NCBI RefSeq assembly: GCF_013409305.1 | Contig: NZ_JACBZJ010000001.1 | Span: forward strand, 1,240,001-1,304,000 | Origin: Cellulomonas soli | GTDB lineage: Bacteria > Actinomycetota > Actinomycetes > Actinomycetales > Cellulomonadaceae | Direction: 5' to 3' | DNA: 64,000 bases | Part shown: piece after piece, positions 43,770 through 54,653 of the stretch | Numbering within the stretch: position 1 is the stretch's first letter | How the letters are laid out: every line of letters starts with the position of its first letter | Notes under the pieces: model-generated | What the model was told of the DNA's origin: nothing | The model's database searches: none | What the model saw: the letters and a program-made list of their open reading frames with translations, nothing else | Program-made: the position numbers and the translations under genes

Positions 43770-44675
43770 ATGCCCCGTCGGACGACGACGTCCCTGTGCA
43801 CCGCCGCGCTTGTGACCGTCTGCCTCGCCGGGTGCGGGGCAGGCAGCGCCGGGGCGGCCACCCCCGCAGCCCTGGCACCGGACCCGAGCGCCACGGCGTC
43901 GGCGGTGGCCCGCGGGGTCGTCCTGACGGCCGAGCTCGACACCGACAGCGGGGCTGTCGTGCTGCCGTTCGACCGGTTCGCCTCCACCTGGAACGAGCAG
44001 GCGGTGATCGCGGCGGCCGCCAACACGCTCGTCGCGGTGTGCGCCGCCGACCACGGCGTCGACGTCACGGTGCAGGCACCGCAGGTCGATGCGGTCTACG
44101 GCTCCGAGCTGTACTACGGCCCGTGGACCGTCGAGCAGGCCGAGCAGTTCGGGTTCGCACCGCCGAGCCCCGCTCAGGAGCAGACGGCCGACGACAGCCC
44201 CACGACCGACGTGGGCGGCGTCGACGACCAGGCGGTCCTCGCGCGCTGCGGCGACCTGGTCGAGGTGAACGAGCTCACCTCCGCCCTGCTCGACGACGGC
44301 CCGTGGCTCGAACCGCTGGCGGTCGTCACCCAGGGGCTCGTCGAGCGACCGGGAGCGCGCAGCGCCCTGTCCGACCTCGCCGACTGCCTCGAGGAGGAGG
44401 GCCTGCAGGTCGACGCCGACAGCCCGTGGCTCCCGGAGGGTGCCGACCCCGGGACGACCTCCGACGAGCAGGTGGCCCTCGCGCTGCAGCTGGTCGGCTG
44501 CAAGACCACCACGGGCTTCACCGAGCGCATGTCCAGCATCGAGGCGAGCGAGCAGGCGCCGATCGTCGTCACCTACGTCGACGAGCTGGAGGCACGGAGG
44601 GCCGCCGTCGACGAGGCGCTGGAGAGCGCCCGGGCGATCCTCGTCGAGCACCCCGAGGTGCGCTCACAGCCCTGA
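43770..44675 (+). CDS. lipoprotein paralogue of the sigma-linked four-cysteine protein
   Basis: 301 residues. Signal peptide ends in lipobox LAGC with lipidated Cys22. The mature domain carries four further Cys at 91, 160, 206 and 244; intervals of 69, 46 and 38 residues compare with 68, 44 and 38 in the protein at 40261-41271. The shared order of motifs is PFDRF, C, YGPW, C, CLE, GCK and a charged helical tail (DELEARRAAVDEALESARAI). No known domain is recognised. Lipid anchoring replaces the membrane helix of its paralogue. GAGGAGAG precedes the ATG at 43770. It could be a partner or decoy of the sensor; this is inference. Confidence 0.85.
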   Translation: MPRRTTTSLCTAALVTVCLAGCGAGSAGAATPAALAPDPSATASAVARGVVLTAELDTDSGAVVLPFDRFASTWNEQAVIAAAANTLVAVCAADHGVDVTVQAPQVDAVYGSELYYGPWTVEQAEQFGFAPPSPAQEQTADDSPTTDVGGVDDQAVLARCGDLVEVNELTSALLDDGPWLEPLAVVTQGLVERPGARSALSDLADCLEEEGLQVDADSPWLPEGADPGTTSDEQVALALQLVGCKTTTGFTERMSSIEASEQAPIVVTYVDELEARRAAVDEALESARAILVEHPEVRSQP

Positions 44676-45236
44676 CGGGCGCTCCTCGGCGAGGATCGCG
44701 TAGACGTAGGAGTCGAGCCACCGGCCCGACCGGTGCAGCGAGTCCGCGACGAGGGCTGCTTCTCGACGCATGCCCAGCCGCTCCATGAGCCGCCACGAGG
44801 GGACGTTGTCCGCGAAGCACACCGCGGTGACCCGGCGCAGGCCGAGCGGGCCGAAGCACAGGTCCAGGAGACGGGCAGCGGCCTCCGTGGCCAGGCCGCT
44901 GCCCTGCACGGCCGGGTCGAACGCCCAGCCGAGCTCCGCCTGCGTCCCCCGGGCCTGCTCGACGACCTCGGTCTGGCCCCAGGCGTCCTCGATGTCGAGC
45001 TTGAGGTCACCAACGACACGTCCGCGGTGCTCGACGACGAGCGTCGGGCGGAGCCGGTCCGGCGTGCTGAACGACACCGCGAAGTCGGTCTCGTCGCCGG
45101 CCAGCGAGGTCATCCACTCGGCGACCGCCGGCAGGCGCCGGTAGGCCCACACGGCTCGGGCGTCCGCGGCGGTCGCCCGCCGCAGCGTGAGCCGCGACGT
45201 GGCGACCGGCCACGGAAGGTCGTCGAGCGTCGGCAC
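44664..45236 (-). CDS. GNAT N-acetyltransferase (RimJ/RimL-like)
   Basis: 190 residues. TSRLTLRRATAADARAVWAYR is the usual RimJ/RimL-type opening; AELGWAFDPAVQGSGLATEAAARLLDLCFGPLGLRRV in parts carries the acetyl-CoA loop QGSGLA; the end has NVPSWRLMERLGMRREA. Substrate unknown (protein N-terminus, amino group of a small molecule or antibiotic). GTG at 45236 starts two bases after the glgP stop, so the genes are coupled in transcription. Its end overlaps the convergent lipoprotein gene by 12 bp. Confidence 0.9.
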   Translation of the reverse strand: MPTLDDLPWPVATSRLTLRRATAADARAVWAYRRLPAVAEWMTSLAGDETDFAVSFSTPDRLRPTLVVEHRGRVVGDLKLDIEDAWGQTEVVEQARGTQAELGWAFDPAVQGSGLATEAAARLLDLCFGPLGLRRVTAVCFADNVPSWRLMERLGMRREAALVADSLHRSGRWLDSYVYAILAEERPSGL

Positions 45237-45238
45237 GG

Positions 45239-47716
<2,478 letters not shown>

Positions 47717-47903
47717 CGGCCCACCGTAACGGGCTCCGGCGTCACCGCCAGGGCCGCGCGGTTACGGCTTCGTGACGCACCGACGAGCCCGCACCTCCCT
47801 CCGGGGCGGACCTCGGTCCCCCGCCGCGACCCCGGGCACGGCCCTACGGTGCAGGGACCGGGCGCCCCGTCGTGGGGCACCCGCCCGCGACGATCGAGGT
47901 GCC

Positions 47904-48713
47904 GTGCCCACGTTCGACCAGGTCAAGCAGGCCGCATGGGCAGGACGCGCGGACGCGTACGCCGAGACGTTCGGCCGGCTGTGCGGGCGGATGGTCCCCG
48001 CGCTGCTCGACGCCGCGGAGGTGCGCGCGGGCGACGAGCTGCTCGACGCGGGCACCGGGCCGGGTGCGGTGGCCGCGGCCGCGATCACCCGCGGGGCGCG
48101 CGTCACGGCGGTCGACCCGGACGAGGGCATGCGCCGTCTGGCCCGCCTGGCCGCGCCCCGGGCCGACGTGCGCGAGGGCGCCCTGCCGGACCTGGACCTG
48201 GCCGACGCGTCGTTCGACGTGGTGGGGGCCAACTTCGTCCTGAACCTGGTCGGCGACCCGCGGGCGGCGACGCGCGAGCTGGTGCGGGTGCTGCGACCCG
48301 GCGGGCGGCTGGCGGCGACCGTCTGGCCTCGCCCGATGAGCGAGCTGCACCGCCTGTGGGAGGACGTCGCCGACGCCGCGGGGGCGGAACGTCCGGCGAG
48401 CGCGGCGCCGCTGGAGCCGGCGATGGACTTCGTGCGGTCGCCGGACGGCTTCGCGGGCCTGCTGGAGGACGCCGGCCTGACCGACGTGCACGCCGAGCGG
48501 GTCGGGTTCGTGCACCGGGTCGACCCGGAGTCCTGGTGGTCCGGCCCGGCGCGCGGGGTCGCGACGATCGGTGCCGTGCTGCTCGCGCAGACCCCCGAGG
48601 TGCAGGGGCGGATGCGTGAGCAGTTCGACCGGCTGAGCCGCCCGTACCTGGTCGACGGGATGCTGCACCTGCCGACGGCCGCTGTGCTCGCGCACGGACG
48701 GCGTTCACAGTGA
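47904..48713 (+). CDS. class I SAM-dependent methyltransferase (UbiE/Methyltransf_11 type)
   Basis: 269 residues. SAM-binding motif I is ELLDAGTGPGAVAAAA, followed by VTAVDPDEGMRRLA (motif with acidic residue), GALPDLDLADASFDVVGANFVLNLV in parts and LRPGGRLAATVW. Starts at GTG 47904 with GAGG ahead and a TACGGT box about 55 bases upstream. The substrate is unknown; the fold is shared with quinone and small-molecule methylases. The downstream acyl-CoA ligase has its own promoter and operator, so a joint function is not implied. Confidence 0.88.
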   Translation: MPTFDQVKQAAWAGRADAYAETFGRLCGRMVPALLDAAEVRAGDELLDAGTGPGAVAAAAITRGARVTAVDPDEGMRRLARLAAPRADVREGALPDLDLADASFDVVGANFVLNLVGDPRAATRELVRVLRPGGRLAATVWPRPMSELHRLWEDVADAAGAERPASAAPLEPAMDFVRSPDGFAGLLEDAGLTDVHAERVGFVHRVDPESWWSGPARGVATIGAVLLAQTPEVQGRMREQFDRLSRPYLVDGMLHLPTAAVLAHGRRSQ

Positions 48714-48722
48714 GATCACAAC

Positions 48723-48757
48723 AACCTACGGAGTAGTAACTTACGGTGCCGTAGGTT
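48723..48757. promoter_or_regulatory. palindromic operator and promoter of the acyl-CoA ligase gene
   Basis: AACCTACGG (48723-48731) and CCGTAGGTT (48749-48757) are perfect 9-bp arms; a second, inner dyad TACGG-TG-CCGTA lies at 48742-48753. A TAGGTT -10 box (48752-48757) overlaps the right arm, 11 bases before the ATG. The form is typical for TetR-type regulators of lipid genes; no such regulator is adjacent. Confidence 0.65.
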
Positions 48758-48768
48758 AGTGTCGGATC

Positions 48769-50466
48769 ATGGCCACGGACCGACCCGCACTGCCGCTCGT
48801 CTACCCCGCCGGAGTCCCGCGCGAGCTCACCGTGCCGGACGAGCCGCTCACCGCAGCGCTCGAGCACTCCGCGCAGACCTGGCCCGACCGGGTGGCCGTC
48901 GACTTCCTCGGCGGCACCACCACGTACCGGCAGCTCGCCGACAAGGTCGCCCGCGGCGCGCAGGCGCTGCTCGACCTCGGCGTGCAGGCCGGCGACCGCG
49001 TCGCCCTCGCCCTGCCGAACTGCACCGCGCACGTCGTCGCGTTCTACGCCGTGCTGCGCATCGGCGCCGTCGTCGTCGAGCACAACCCGACCTACACGTG
49101 CGACGAGCTCGCCCACCAGCTCGCCGACTCGGGCGCCACCGCCGCGATCGTCTGGGAGAAGACCGTCCCCGCGCTGCTCGCCGGGCAGTCCCAGACCTCC
49201 GTGCGCACCGTCGTCGCCGTCGACCTCAGCGCCGACCTGCCGTGGGCCGCCCGGTTCGCGCTGCGGCTGCCCGTCGCCAAGGCCCGACGCACCCGCGCCG
49301 CCATGCGCGGGCCCGTGCCCGCCGACGTGCCGCTGTGGCACGAGCTCGTCGGCCGGACCGCGCCGATCGACCCCGCGCACCCGGCACCGGCGCCCACGGA
49401 CGTCGCCGCCCTGCAGTACACCGGCGGCACCACCGGCACCCCCAAGGGCGCGATCCTCACGCACCACAACCTCGTCGCCAACGCCGTGCAGGGCCACCTG
49501 TGGACCGCGGCCGTCCCCGGTACCGAGGTCGTCTACGGCGTGCTGCCGTTCTTCCACGCGTTCGGCCTCACCCTGTGCCTCAGCTACACGATGCGGGTCG
49601 GCGCGACGCTCGTCGCGTTCCCCAACTTCGACCCGGCGCTCGTGCTCGCCGCCCAGCGGCGTCGACCGGGCACCTTCCTGCCCGCCGTGCCGCCCATGCT
49701 CGACCGCCTCGTCACCGCGGCCGAGAACGCCGGGGCCGACCTCACCTCGTTCACCTACGCGATCTCCGGGGCGATGGCGCTGCCCGCCAAGACGGCCGCC
49801 CGTTGGGAGCAGGCCACCCAGGGGCTCGTCGTCGAGGGCTACGGCATGACCGAGACCTCGCCCGTCGCGCTCGGCAACCCGCTCGGCCCGGACCGCCGAC
49901 CCGGTGCGCTCGGCCTGCCGTTCCCCGGCACCGACATCCGCATCGTCGACCCCGAGGACCCGGACGTCGACGCCGCACCCGGTGAGCGCGGCGAGCTGCT
50001 CATCCACGGCCCCCAGGTGTTCCAGGGCTACTGGGGTCGCCCCGAGGAGACCGCCGAGCAGCTGCTGCCCGGCGGGTGGCTGCGCACCGGCGACATCGTC
50101 ACGATCGTCGACGGGTACGTCGTCCTCGTCGACCGCATCAAGGAGATGATCGTCACCGGCGGCTTCAAGGTGTACCCCTCGCAGGTCGAGAACCACCTGC
50201 GCGGCATGCCCGGCGTCCAGGACGTCGCCGTCGTCGGCATCCCCGGCGGGGACCTCGGCGAGAAGGTCGTCGCCGCCGTCGTCATGGCACCCGGCGCGAA
50301 GCCCGTCGACCTCGACGCCGTGCGCGCCTGGTGCGAGCAGCGGCTCGCCCGGTACGCCCTGCCCAAACAGCTCGTCATCGTCACCGAGCTGCCGCGCTCG
50401 CAGGTCGGCAAGGTGCTGCGGCGCCTCGTCCGGGAGCACGTGCTGACTCTCGCGCCCACGGTCTGA
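48769..50466 (+). CDS. long-chain acyl-CoA synthetase (AMP-binding)
   Basis: 565 residues. The adenylate-forming signatures are intact: the P-loop-like LQYTGGTTGTPKGAILTHHN, VEGYGMTETSPVA, WLRTGDIVTIVDGYVVLVDRIKEMIVTGGFKV in parts (hinge and FACS motif), and the C-terminal catalytic Lys in RSQVGKVLRR. It activates fatty acids to acyl-CoA through acyl-AMP. The N-terminal TWPDRVAVDFLGGTTTYRQLA fits FadD-type ligases; chain length cannot be set from sequence. ATG at 48769 lies shortly after the -10 box, giving a near-leaderless message. A palindrome at its promoter indicates control by an unlinked repressor. Confidence 0.95.
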   Translation: MATDRPALPLVYPAGVPRELTVPDEPLTAALEHSAQTWPDRVAVDFLGGTTTYRQLADKVARGAQALLDLGVQAGDRVALALPNCTAHVVAFYAVLRIGAVVVEHNPTYTCDELAHQLADSGATAAIVWEKTVPALLAGQSQTSVRTVVAVDLSADLPWAARFALRLPVAKARRTRAAMRGPVPADVPLWHELVGRTAPIDPAHPAPAPTDVAALQYTGGTTGTPKGAILTHHNLVANAVQGHLWTAAVPGTEVVYGVLPFFHAFGLTLCLSYTMRVGATLVAFPNFDPALVLAAQRRRPGTFLPAVPPMLDRLVTAAENAGADLTSFTYAISGAMALPAKTAARWEQATQGLVVEGYGMTETSPVALGNPLGPDRRPGALGLPFPGTDIRIVDPEDPDVDAAPGERGELLIHGPQVFQGYWGRPEETAEQLLPGGWLRTGDIVTIVDGYVVLVDRIKEMIVTGGFKVYPSQVENHLRGMPGVQDVAVVGIPGGDLGEKVVAAVVMAPGAKPVDLDAVRAWCEQRLARYALPKQLVIVTELPRSQVGKVLRRLVREHVLTLAPTV

Positions 50467-50508
50467 CGCCGGCGGGCGCGGGCCGCGCAGCCCGTCCCAC
50501 CGGGAGCG

Positions 50509-51252
50509 TCAGGACACCGCCGACGCCCTCGGGGCCGCGCGGAGCAGGTGCAGCACCGTGCCGAAGTGCTCGGTGACCGTTCCGCCGCAGGTGTCGGCGG
50601 CCTGCGCGGCGGCCTCGACCTCCTCGGGCGACCAGTCGCTGAACGTGGCGAACAGCCGTCGCACCCGCTCCGAGGAGAGCTCCGCCGTCCACCGCCACCA
50701 CGTCGTGCCGAGGGGCTCGAACCAGCCGCCCGCGGCCAGCTCGTCCATCGTGGGGCGCAGGTCGCCTCGCGGCGCCGGGCCCCGGCCCGCCGGGCGCCTG
50801 GCGACCACCTCGTCGACGAGCTCGCGGAACGGGGAGCGGACCGACGGGTCGCCGAAGACCATCCGCCAGACGGCCAACCGACCCCCGGGCCGCAGGAGCC
50901 CGTGCAGCAGCGGAAGGCCGACAGCCAGGTCGACCCAGTGCATCGACGTCGCGGCGACCGCCGAGTCGATCGACGCGCCCGGCAGCTCGACATCCTCCAG
51001 CCGGGAGTTCACCACCGTGGCGCCGGGCACGGACTGCGAGAGGAGCGTCGCGAGCCGCCGGCCCGGTTCCACGGCCGTCACCTCGCATCCCGCCGCGACG
51101 AGCGCCGCCGTCGCCAGGCCTGCTCCCGCACCGACCTCGAGCACCCGCACACCCGCACCCAGGACACCGGCCCGGGTGAGCTCCTCGAAGAGCGCCTCGG
51201 GGTACGGCGGCCGGGCCGCCGCGTAGTCCTCTGCCATCCGCTCGAAGTGCAT
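50509..51252 (-). CDS. class I SAM-dependent methyltransferase
   Basis: 247 residues. MHFERMAEDYAAARPPYPEALF is the characteristic opening of this Methyltransf_11 group; motif I reads VRVLEVGAGAGLATAAL, then VTAVEPGRRLATLL, AVAATSMHWVD and LLRPGGRLAVWRM. The C-terminal half (DWSPEEVEAAAQAADTCGG) is usual for the family. Substrate unknown. Start: ATG at 51252 by homology; a GTG three codons earlier follows a TAGGGT box by eight bases and is an equally plausible leaderless start. It is convergent with the acyl-CoA ligase (42 bp between stops) with an imperfect 7-bp dyad CTGACGC/GCGTCAG around both stops. Confidence 0.9.
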   Translation of the reverse strand: MHFERMAEDYAAARPPYPEALFEELTRAGVLGAGVRVLEVGAGAGLATAALVAAGCEVTAVEPGRRLATLLSQSVPGATVVNSRLEDVELPGASIDSAVAATSMHWVDLAVGLPLLHGLLRPGGRLAVWRMVFGDPSVRSPFRELVDEVVARRPAGRGPAPRGDLRPTMDELAAGGWFEPLGTTWWRWTAELSSERVRRLFATFSDWSPEEVEAAAQAADTCGGTVTEHFGTVLHLLRAAPRASAVS

Positions 51253-51367
51253 GCCTTCCACGAGCGTCCACCCTAGGACCGTCCGAACGCCCGGTGACCC
51301 CCGGGCAGGACCCCACGTCGGGCCAACGTCCCAGGTCAGCGCGTTCGACCGGTGGGAGCATCCGGCC

Positions 51368-52564
51368 ATGTCGCAGCGCAGCGCGCACCCCGTCGTCCGA
51401 ACCGTCCGCCACGACCCCGCCGACCGGCCCCTGCTGGTCATCTGGGAGTCCACGCGCGCCTGCGCGCTGTCCTGCGTGCACTGCCGCGCCGAGGCGCACC
51501 CCGCGCGGCACCCGCGCGAGCTCGACACCGAGCAGGCCACCGAGCTCATGGCGCAGGTCGCCTCGTTCGGCAAGCCCTCGCCGATCTTCATCATCACCGG
51601 CGGCGACCCGTTCGAGCGCCCCGACCTGTTCGAGCTGGTCCGCCGCGGACGGGCGCTGGGCCTGTCGGTCGCCGTGTCGCCGTCGGGCACCGCCAAGCTC
51701 AACCGGGAGTCGCTCATCGGGCTGCAGGAGGCGGGCGTCACGGCCATGTCGCTGTCGCTCGACGGGGCCACCGCCGAGACGCACGACGGGTTCCGCCGCG
51801 TGCCAGGCACGTTCGACCGCACCGTCGCCGCGTGGGAGGAGGCCCGGTCGCTGGGCCTCAAGGTGCAGGTCAACAGCACGATGTCGAGCCGCACCGTGCA
51901 CGAGCTGCCCGACCTGGCCGCCATGCTCCGCGAGCGCGGCGCCATGACCTGGAGCGCGTTCATGCTCGTGCCCATGGGCCGCGGCGTCGACCTGGGCACG
52001 CTGTCCCCGGCCGAGGCCGAGGACGTCATGAACTACCTGTACGACCTGGGCCCGTACCTGCCGGTCAAGACCACCGAGGGGCACCACTTCCGCCGCGTCA
52101 ACCTGCAGCGTGCGGTGCTCGAGGCACGCGGCGAGGACCACGTGAAGGTGCTCGGCCTGGGCGACCTGTACGCCGAGCTCACCGAGCGGACCGCCGCGTT
52201 CGGCTGGGGTGAGGGCGTGCGCAACCGGCGCCCCCCGGTCAACGTGAACGCCGGGTACGGGTTCGTGTTCGTCTCGCACGTCGGCACGGTGCACCCCAGC
52301 GGGTTCCTGCCCGTCGGCGCCGGCGACGTGCACGACACCCCGCTGCCGGAGATCTACCGCACGTCCGAGCTGTTCACCGGCCTGCGGGACTCCTCGCAGC
52401 TGCAGGGTCGGTGCGGCGAGTGCGAGTTCTCCCGGGTCTGCGGCGGATCGCGTTCGCGCGCCTACGCGACGACAGGCGACCCGTACGCGTCCGACCCGCT
52501 GTGCGGGTACCAGCCGGGGTCGTTCCCGTACCCGGAGGACGTGGCGGCGCTGCTCGCCTCCTGA
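51368..52564 (+). CDS. radical SAM/SPASM-domain protein (TIGR04053-like)
   Basis: 398 residues. The radical SAM cluster is CALSCVHC with Cys32, 36 and 39; FIITGGDPFERPDLF follows, and VSPSGTAKLNRESL and SLDGATAETHDGFR are barrel strands. The C-terminal extension has Cys349, 352, 358 and 379 (CGEC, VCGG and PLCG), a SPASM/Twitch-type site for an extra iron-sulfur cluster. This resembles TIGR04053 and heme-pathway AhbD/NirJ relatives, which modify peptides or porphyrins. No precursor peptide or heme gene is adjacent, so the substrate is open. ATG at 51368 has GGGAG upstream. Confidence 0.92.
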   Translation: MSQRSAHPVVRTVRHDPADRPLLVIWESTRACALSCVHCRAEAHPARHPRELDTEQATELMAQVASFGKPSPIFIITGGDPFERPDLFELVRRGRALGLSVAVSPSGTAKLNRESLIGLQEAGVTAMSLSLDGATAETHDGFRRVPGTFDRTVAAWEEARSLGLKVQVNSTMSSRTVHELPDLAAMLRERGAMTWSAFMLVPMGRGVDLGTLSPAEAEDVMNYLYDLGPYLPVKTTEGHHFRRVNLQRAVLEARGEDHVKVLGLGDLYAELTERTAAFGWGEGVRNRRPPVNVNAGYGFVFVSHVGTVHPSGFLPVGAGDVHDTPLPEIYRTSELFTGLRDSSQLQGRCGECEFSRVCGGSRSRAYATTGDPYASDPLCGYQPGSFPYPEDVAALLAS

Positions 52565-52714
52565 CGGCAATCTCGACGGCAGTCCCGACGGCAGGCATGG
52601 GCTTCGCGCGGGCGTGAGCACCGGGTCTGCACGCAGCCCACGCACGACGTCCCCGCCGAGCTGGCACGGACCGCGGGGCCGACCCCTAGCGTCGGGGCAG
52701 GAGGTGCCGATCCG

Positions 52715-53155
52715 ATGCCCGACCTGCCCGACCTCGCAGCCGTCAGTGCCGTGCGTGCCGCGCCCCGCAGCCGCGGCCCGCTGCTGGCCGCCCTCGCGCT
52801 GACGCTCGTCGCCGGGGTCGCGACGACACGTCTCCCGGCATCCGCCGGCGCCGTGGGCGACTCGGCCGGGGACGGGCTGTACGCCGTGGCGGTCTGGCTC
52901 GTCCTCGCCCTGCTCGCACCTCGGACCCGGACCCTGGTGCTGACGTCGACGGCCTTCGGCCTCTGCGCGCTCGTCGAGCTCGCGCAGCTGACCGGAGGGC
53001 CGGCCGCGGTGGTCGATGCGTTCCCGCCCGCGCGGTACCTGCTGGGCACGACGTTCGTCGCGACCGACCTGCTCGCGTACGCGGTCGGCTCGCTCGCCGC
53101 GACGGCGCTCGACCTGCGGCTGCCCCGGCGGGCGCCGGTCAGCGCTCCAGGGTGA
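52715..53155 (+). CDS. DUF2809 small membrane protein
   Basis: 146 residues with four hydrophobic helices: LLAALALTLVAGVATTRLP, GLYAVAVWLVLALLAP, LVLTSTAFGLCALVELAQLTG and VATDLLAYAVGSLAATALD. The GDGLYAVAVW and ALVELAQL motifs fit DUF2809, a family of four-helix proteins of unknown role. AGGAGGT precedes the ATG at 52715 and a TAGCGT box lies about 25 bases upstream. Its last 17 bases overlap the convergent RNB gene. Confidence 0.88.
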   Translation: MPDLPDLAAVSAVRAAPRSRGPLLAALALTLVAGVATTRLPASAGAVGDSAGDGLYAVAVWLVLALLAPRTRTLVLTSTAFGLCALVELAQLTGGPAAVVDAFPPARYLLGTTFVATDLLAYAVGSLAATALDLRLPRRAPVSAPG

Positions 53156-54632
53156 AGCGGACCGTGCGCCCCGTCACGGAGACGTCGGTCAGGCGGACAC
53201 GGACGGCCTCGCCGAGCGGCAGCCCCTCCCCTCCGACACGGGCACGCACGGCGGGGTCCCGCAGCTGGACGACCCCGGCGGCCCGGTCCTCGCGCACGTC
53301 GACGACGACCGCGTCGAAGACCTCCCCGGTCCGACCGGCGAGCAGGGCGGCCTCCACCAGGTCCAGGCACGCACGCTCGTAGGCCGAGGCGTGCGCGTCA
53401 CCCGACGCCATCCGGGACGGCAGGTCGGGCAGCGCGGCACGCACCCACTCGGGCACGGGCACGTCGGCGCACAGGGCCAGGCACGTCTCGCCGACGAACC
53501 GGTCGACCAGCCGACGCAGCGGGGCCGTGGTGTGCGCGTACGGCGCCGCGATCGCGGCGTGCTCGACGTACGCCGGGCGCTGCCCGTCGAACGCGACGTA
53601 GGCCGCACCGCGCATCAGGGTCGCCGCCTCGGTGAGCAGCGCCGCCTGCGCCGGGTCGGAGGAGTCGAGCCCCGAGACCACCTCGGCGTGCCCGGCGCCC
53701 TCGGGCCACGGCACGCCGAGCGCCTGCGCGGTCCGGCGCAGACGGGCCACGTCACGCGGGTCGGCGGCGGGCAGGGTGCGCAGCACGCCGATGCCGCCGT
53801 CGAGCATGAGCGAGGCGGCCGCCATGCCGGTCAGCAGCGAGACCTGCGCGTTCCAGCCCTCGACGGGCAGCGTGCGACGGCTCGTCAGCGCCCAGTGCCC
53901 GTCCTCGCGGCCGGCCTCCTGCTCGGGCATCGGCAGGGTCAGGCCACCGCGCTCGCGTTCGACCTGCTCACGCAGCAGACCGACCTCGCGCAGCAGGACG
54001 AGGACGTCGTCGGCCGTGCCCGTGTCGAGCGCGTGCTCGACCTGCTCGTAGGTGAGGCGGGCGCGGCTGCGCACGGTCGCCCGGCGCACGTCGAACCGGG
54101 TCAGCTGCCCGTCGCCGTCCAGGTCGAGCTGCCACCACAGCGCCGGCCGCTCACCGTCGGGCAGCAGGCTCGCCGCGGCCTCCGACAGCTCGGGCGGGTG
54201 CAGGGGCGTGCGCCCGTCCGGTGCGTACAGGGTCACGACCCGACGCCGTGCCTCGGTGTCGACCGGGCCGCCCGCGGGCACCCAGGCGGCGACGTCGGCG
54301 ATCGCGTAGTGCACGCGGAACCCGCCGCCCGGTCCGCCGCGCCGCTCGATGTGCAGGGCCTGGTCCAGGTCCATCGAGCCGGCGGGGTCGATCGTCACGA
54401 ACGGCACGTGCGTGGCATCGGCCGTCCCGGACGGTACCTGCGGTGCTGCCGAGCGCGCCGCGGCCACGACCTGCGGCGGGAAGGCGTCGGGGACCTGCAG
54501 CTCGGCCCGGACGGCCGCCAGGCCGGTGCGCACGGCGCGGTCGACGGTCTGGACCGAGACCTCGGCGGGCGGTTCAGCACCGGGGACGGCGGGCAGCGGC
54601 GCCGGCCGCAGCCGGACATGACGTCGGGGCAC
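53139..54632 (-). CDS. RNB-domain ribonuclease (RNase II/R-like, without S1 cap)
   Basis: 497 residues, shorter than RNase R and lacking cold-shock and clear S1 domains. The RNB core has FVTIDPAGSMDLDQALHIE with Asp82, Asp88 and Asp90, but the fourth metal-site Asp of RNase II is Gln91. HYAIADVAAWVPAGGPVDTEARRR in parts, ALWWQLDLDGDG and YAHTTAPLRRLVDRF are further RNB hallmarks; the last 75 residues form a small OB-like tail. It probably degrades single-stranded RNA 3' to 5', though the substitution leaves activity open. GTG at 54632 follows TAGGCT by six bases, hence leaderless. Confidence 0.92.
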   Translation of the reverse strand: MPRRHVRLRPAPLPAVPGAEPPAEVSVQTVDRAVRTGLAAVRAELQVPDAFPPQVVAAARSAAPQVPSGTADATHVPFVTIDPAGSMDLDQALHIERRGGPGGGFRVHYAIADVAAWVPAGGPVDTEARRRVVTLYAPDGRTPLHPPELSEAAASLLPDGERPALWWQLDLDGDGQLTRFDVRRATVRSRARLTYEQVEHALDTGTADDVLVLLREVGLLREQVERERGGLTLPMPEQEAGREDGHWALTSRRTLPVEGWNAQVSLLTGMAAASLMLDGGIGVLRTLPAADPRDVARLRRTAQALGVPWPEGAGHAEVVSGLDSSDPAQAALLTEAATLMRGAAYVAFDGQRPAYVEHAAIAAPYAHTTAPLRRLVDRFVGETCLALCADVPVPEWVRAALPDLPSRMASGDAHASAYERACLDLVEAALLAGRTGEVFDAVVVDVREDRAAGVVQLRDPAVRARVGGEGLPLGEAVRVRLTDVSVTGRTVRFTLER

Positions 54633-54653
54633 CGGCCGAGCCTACGGCTGCCG

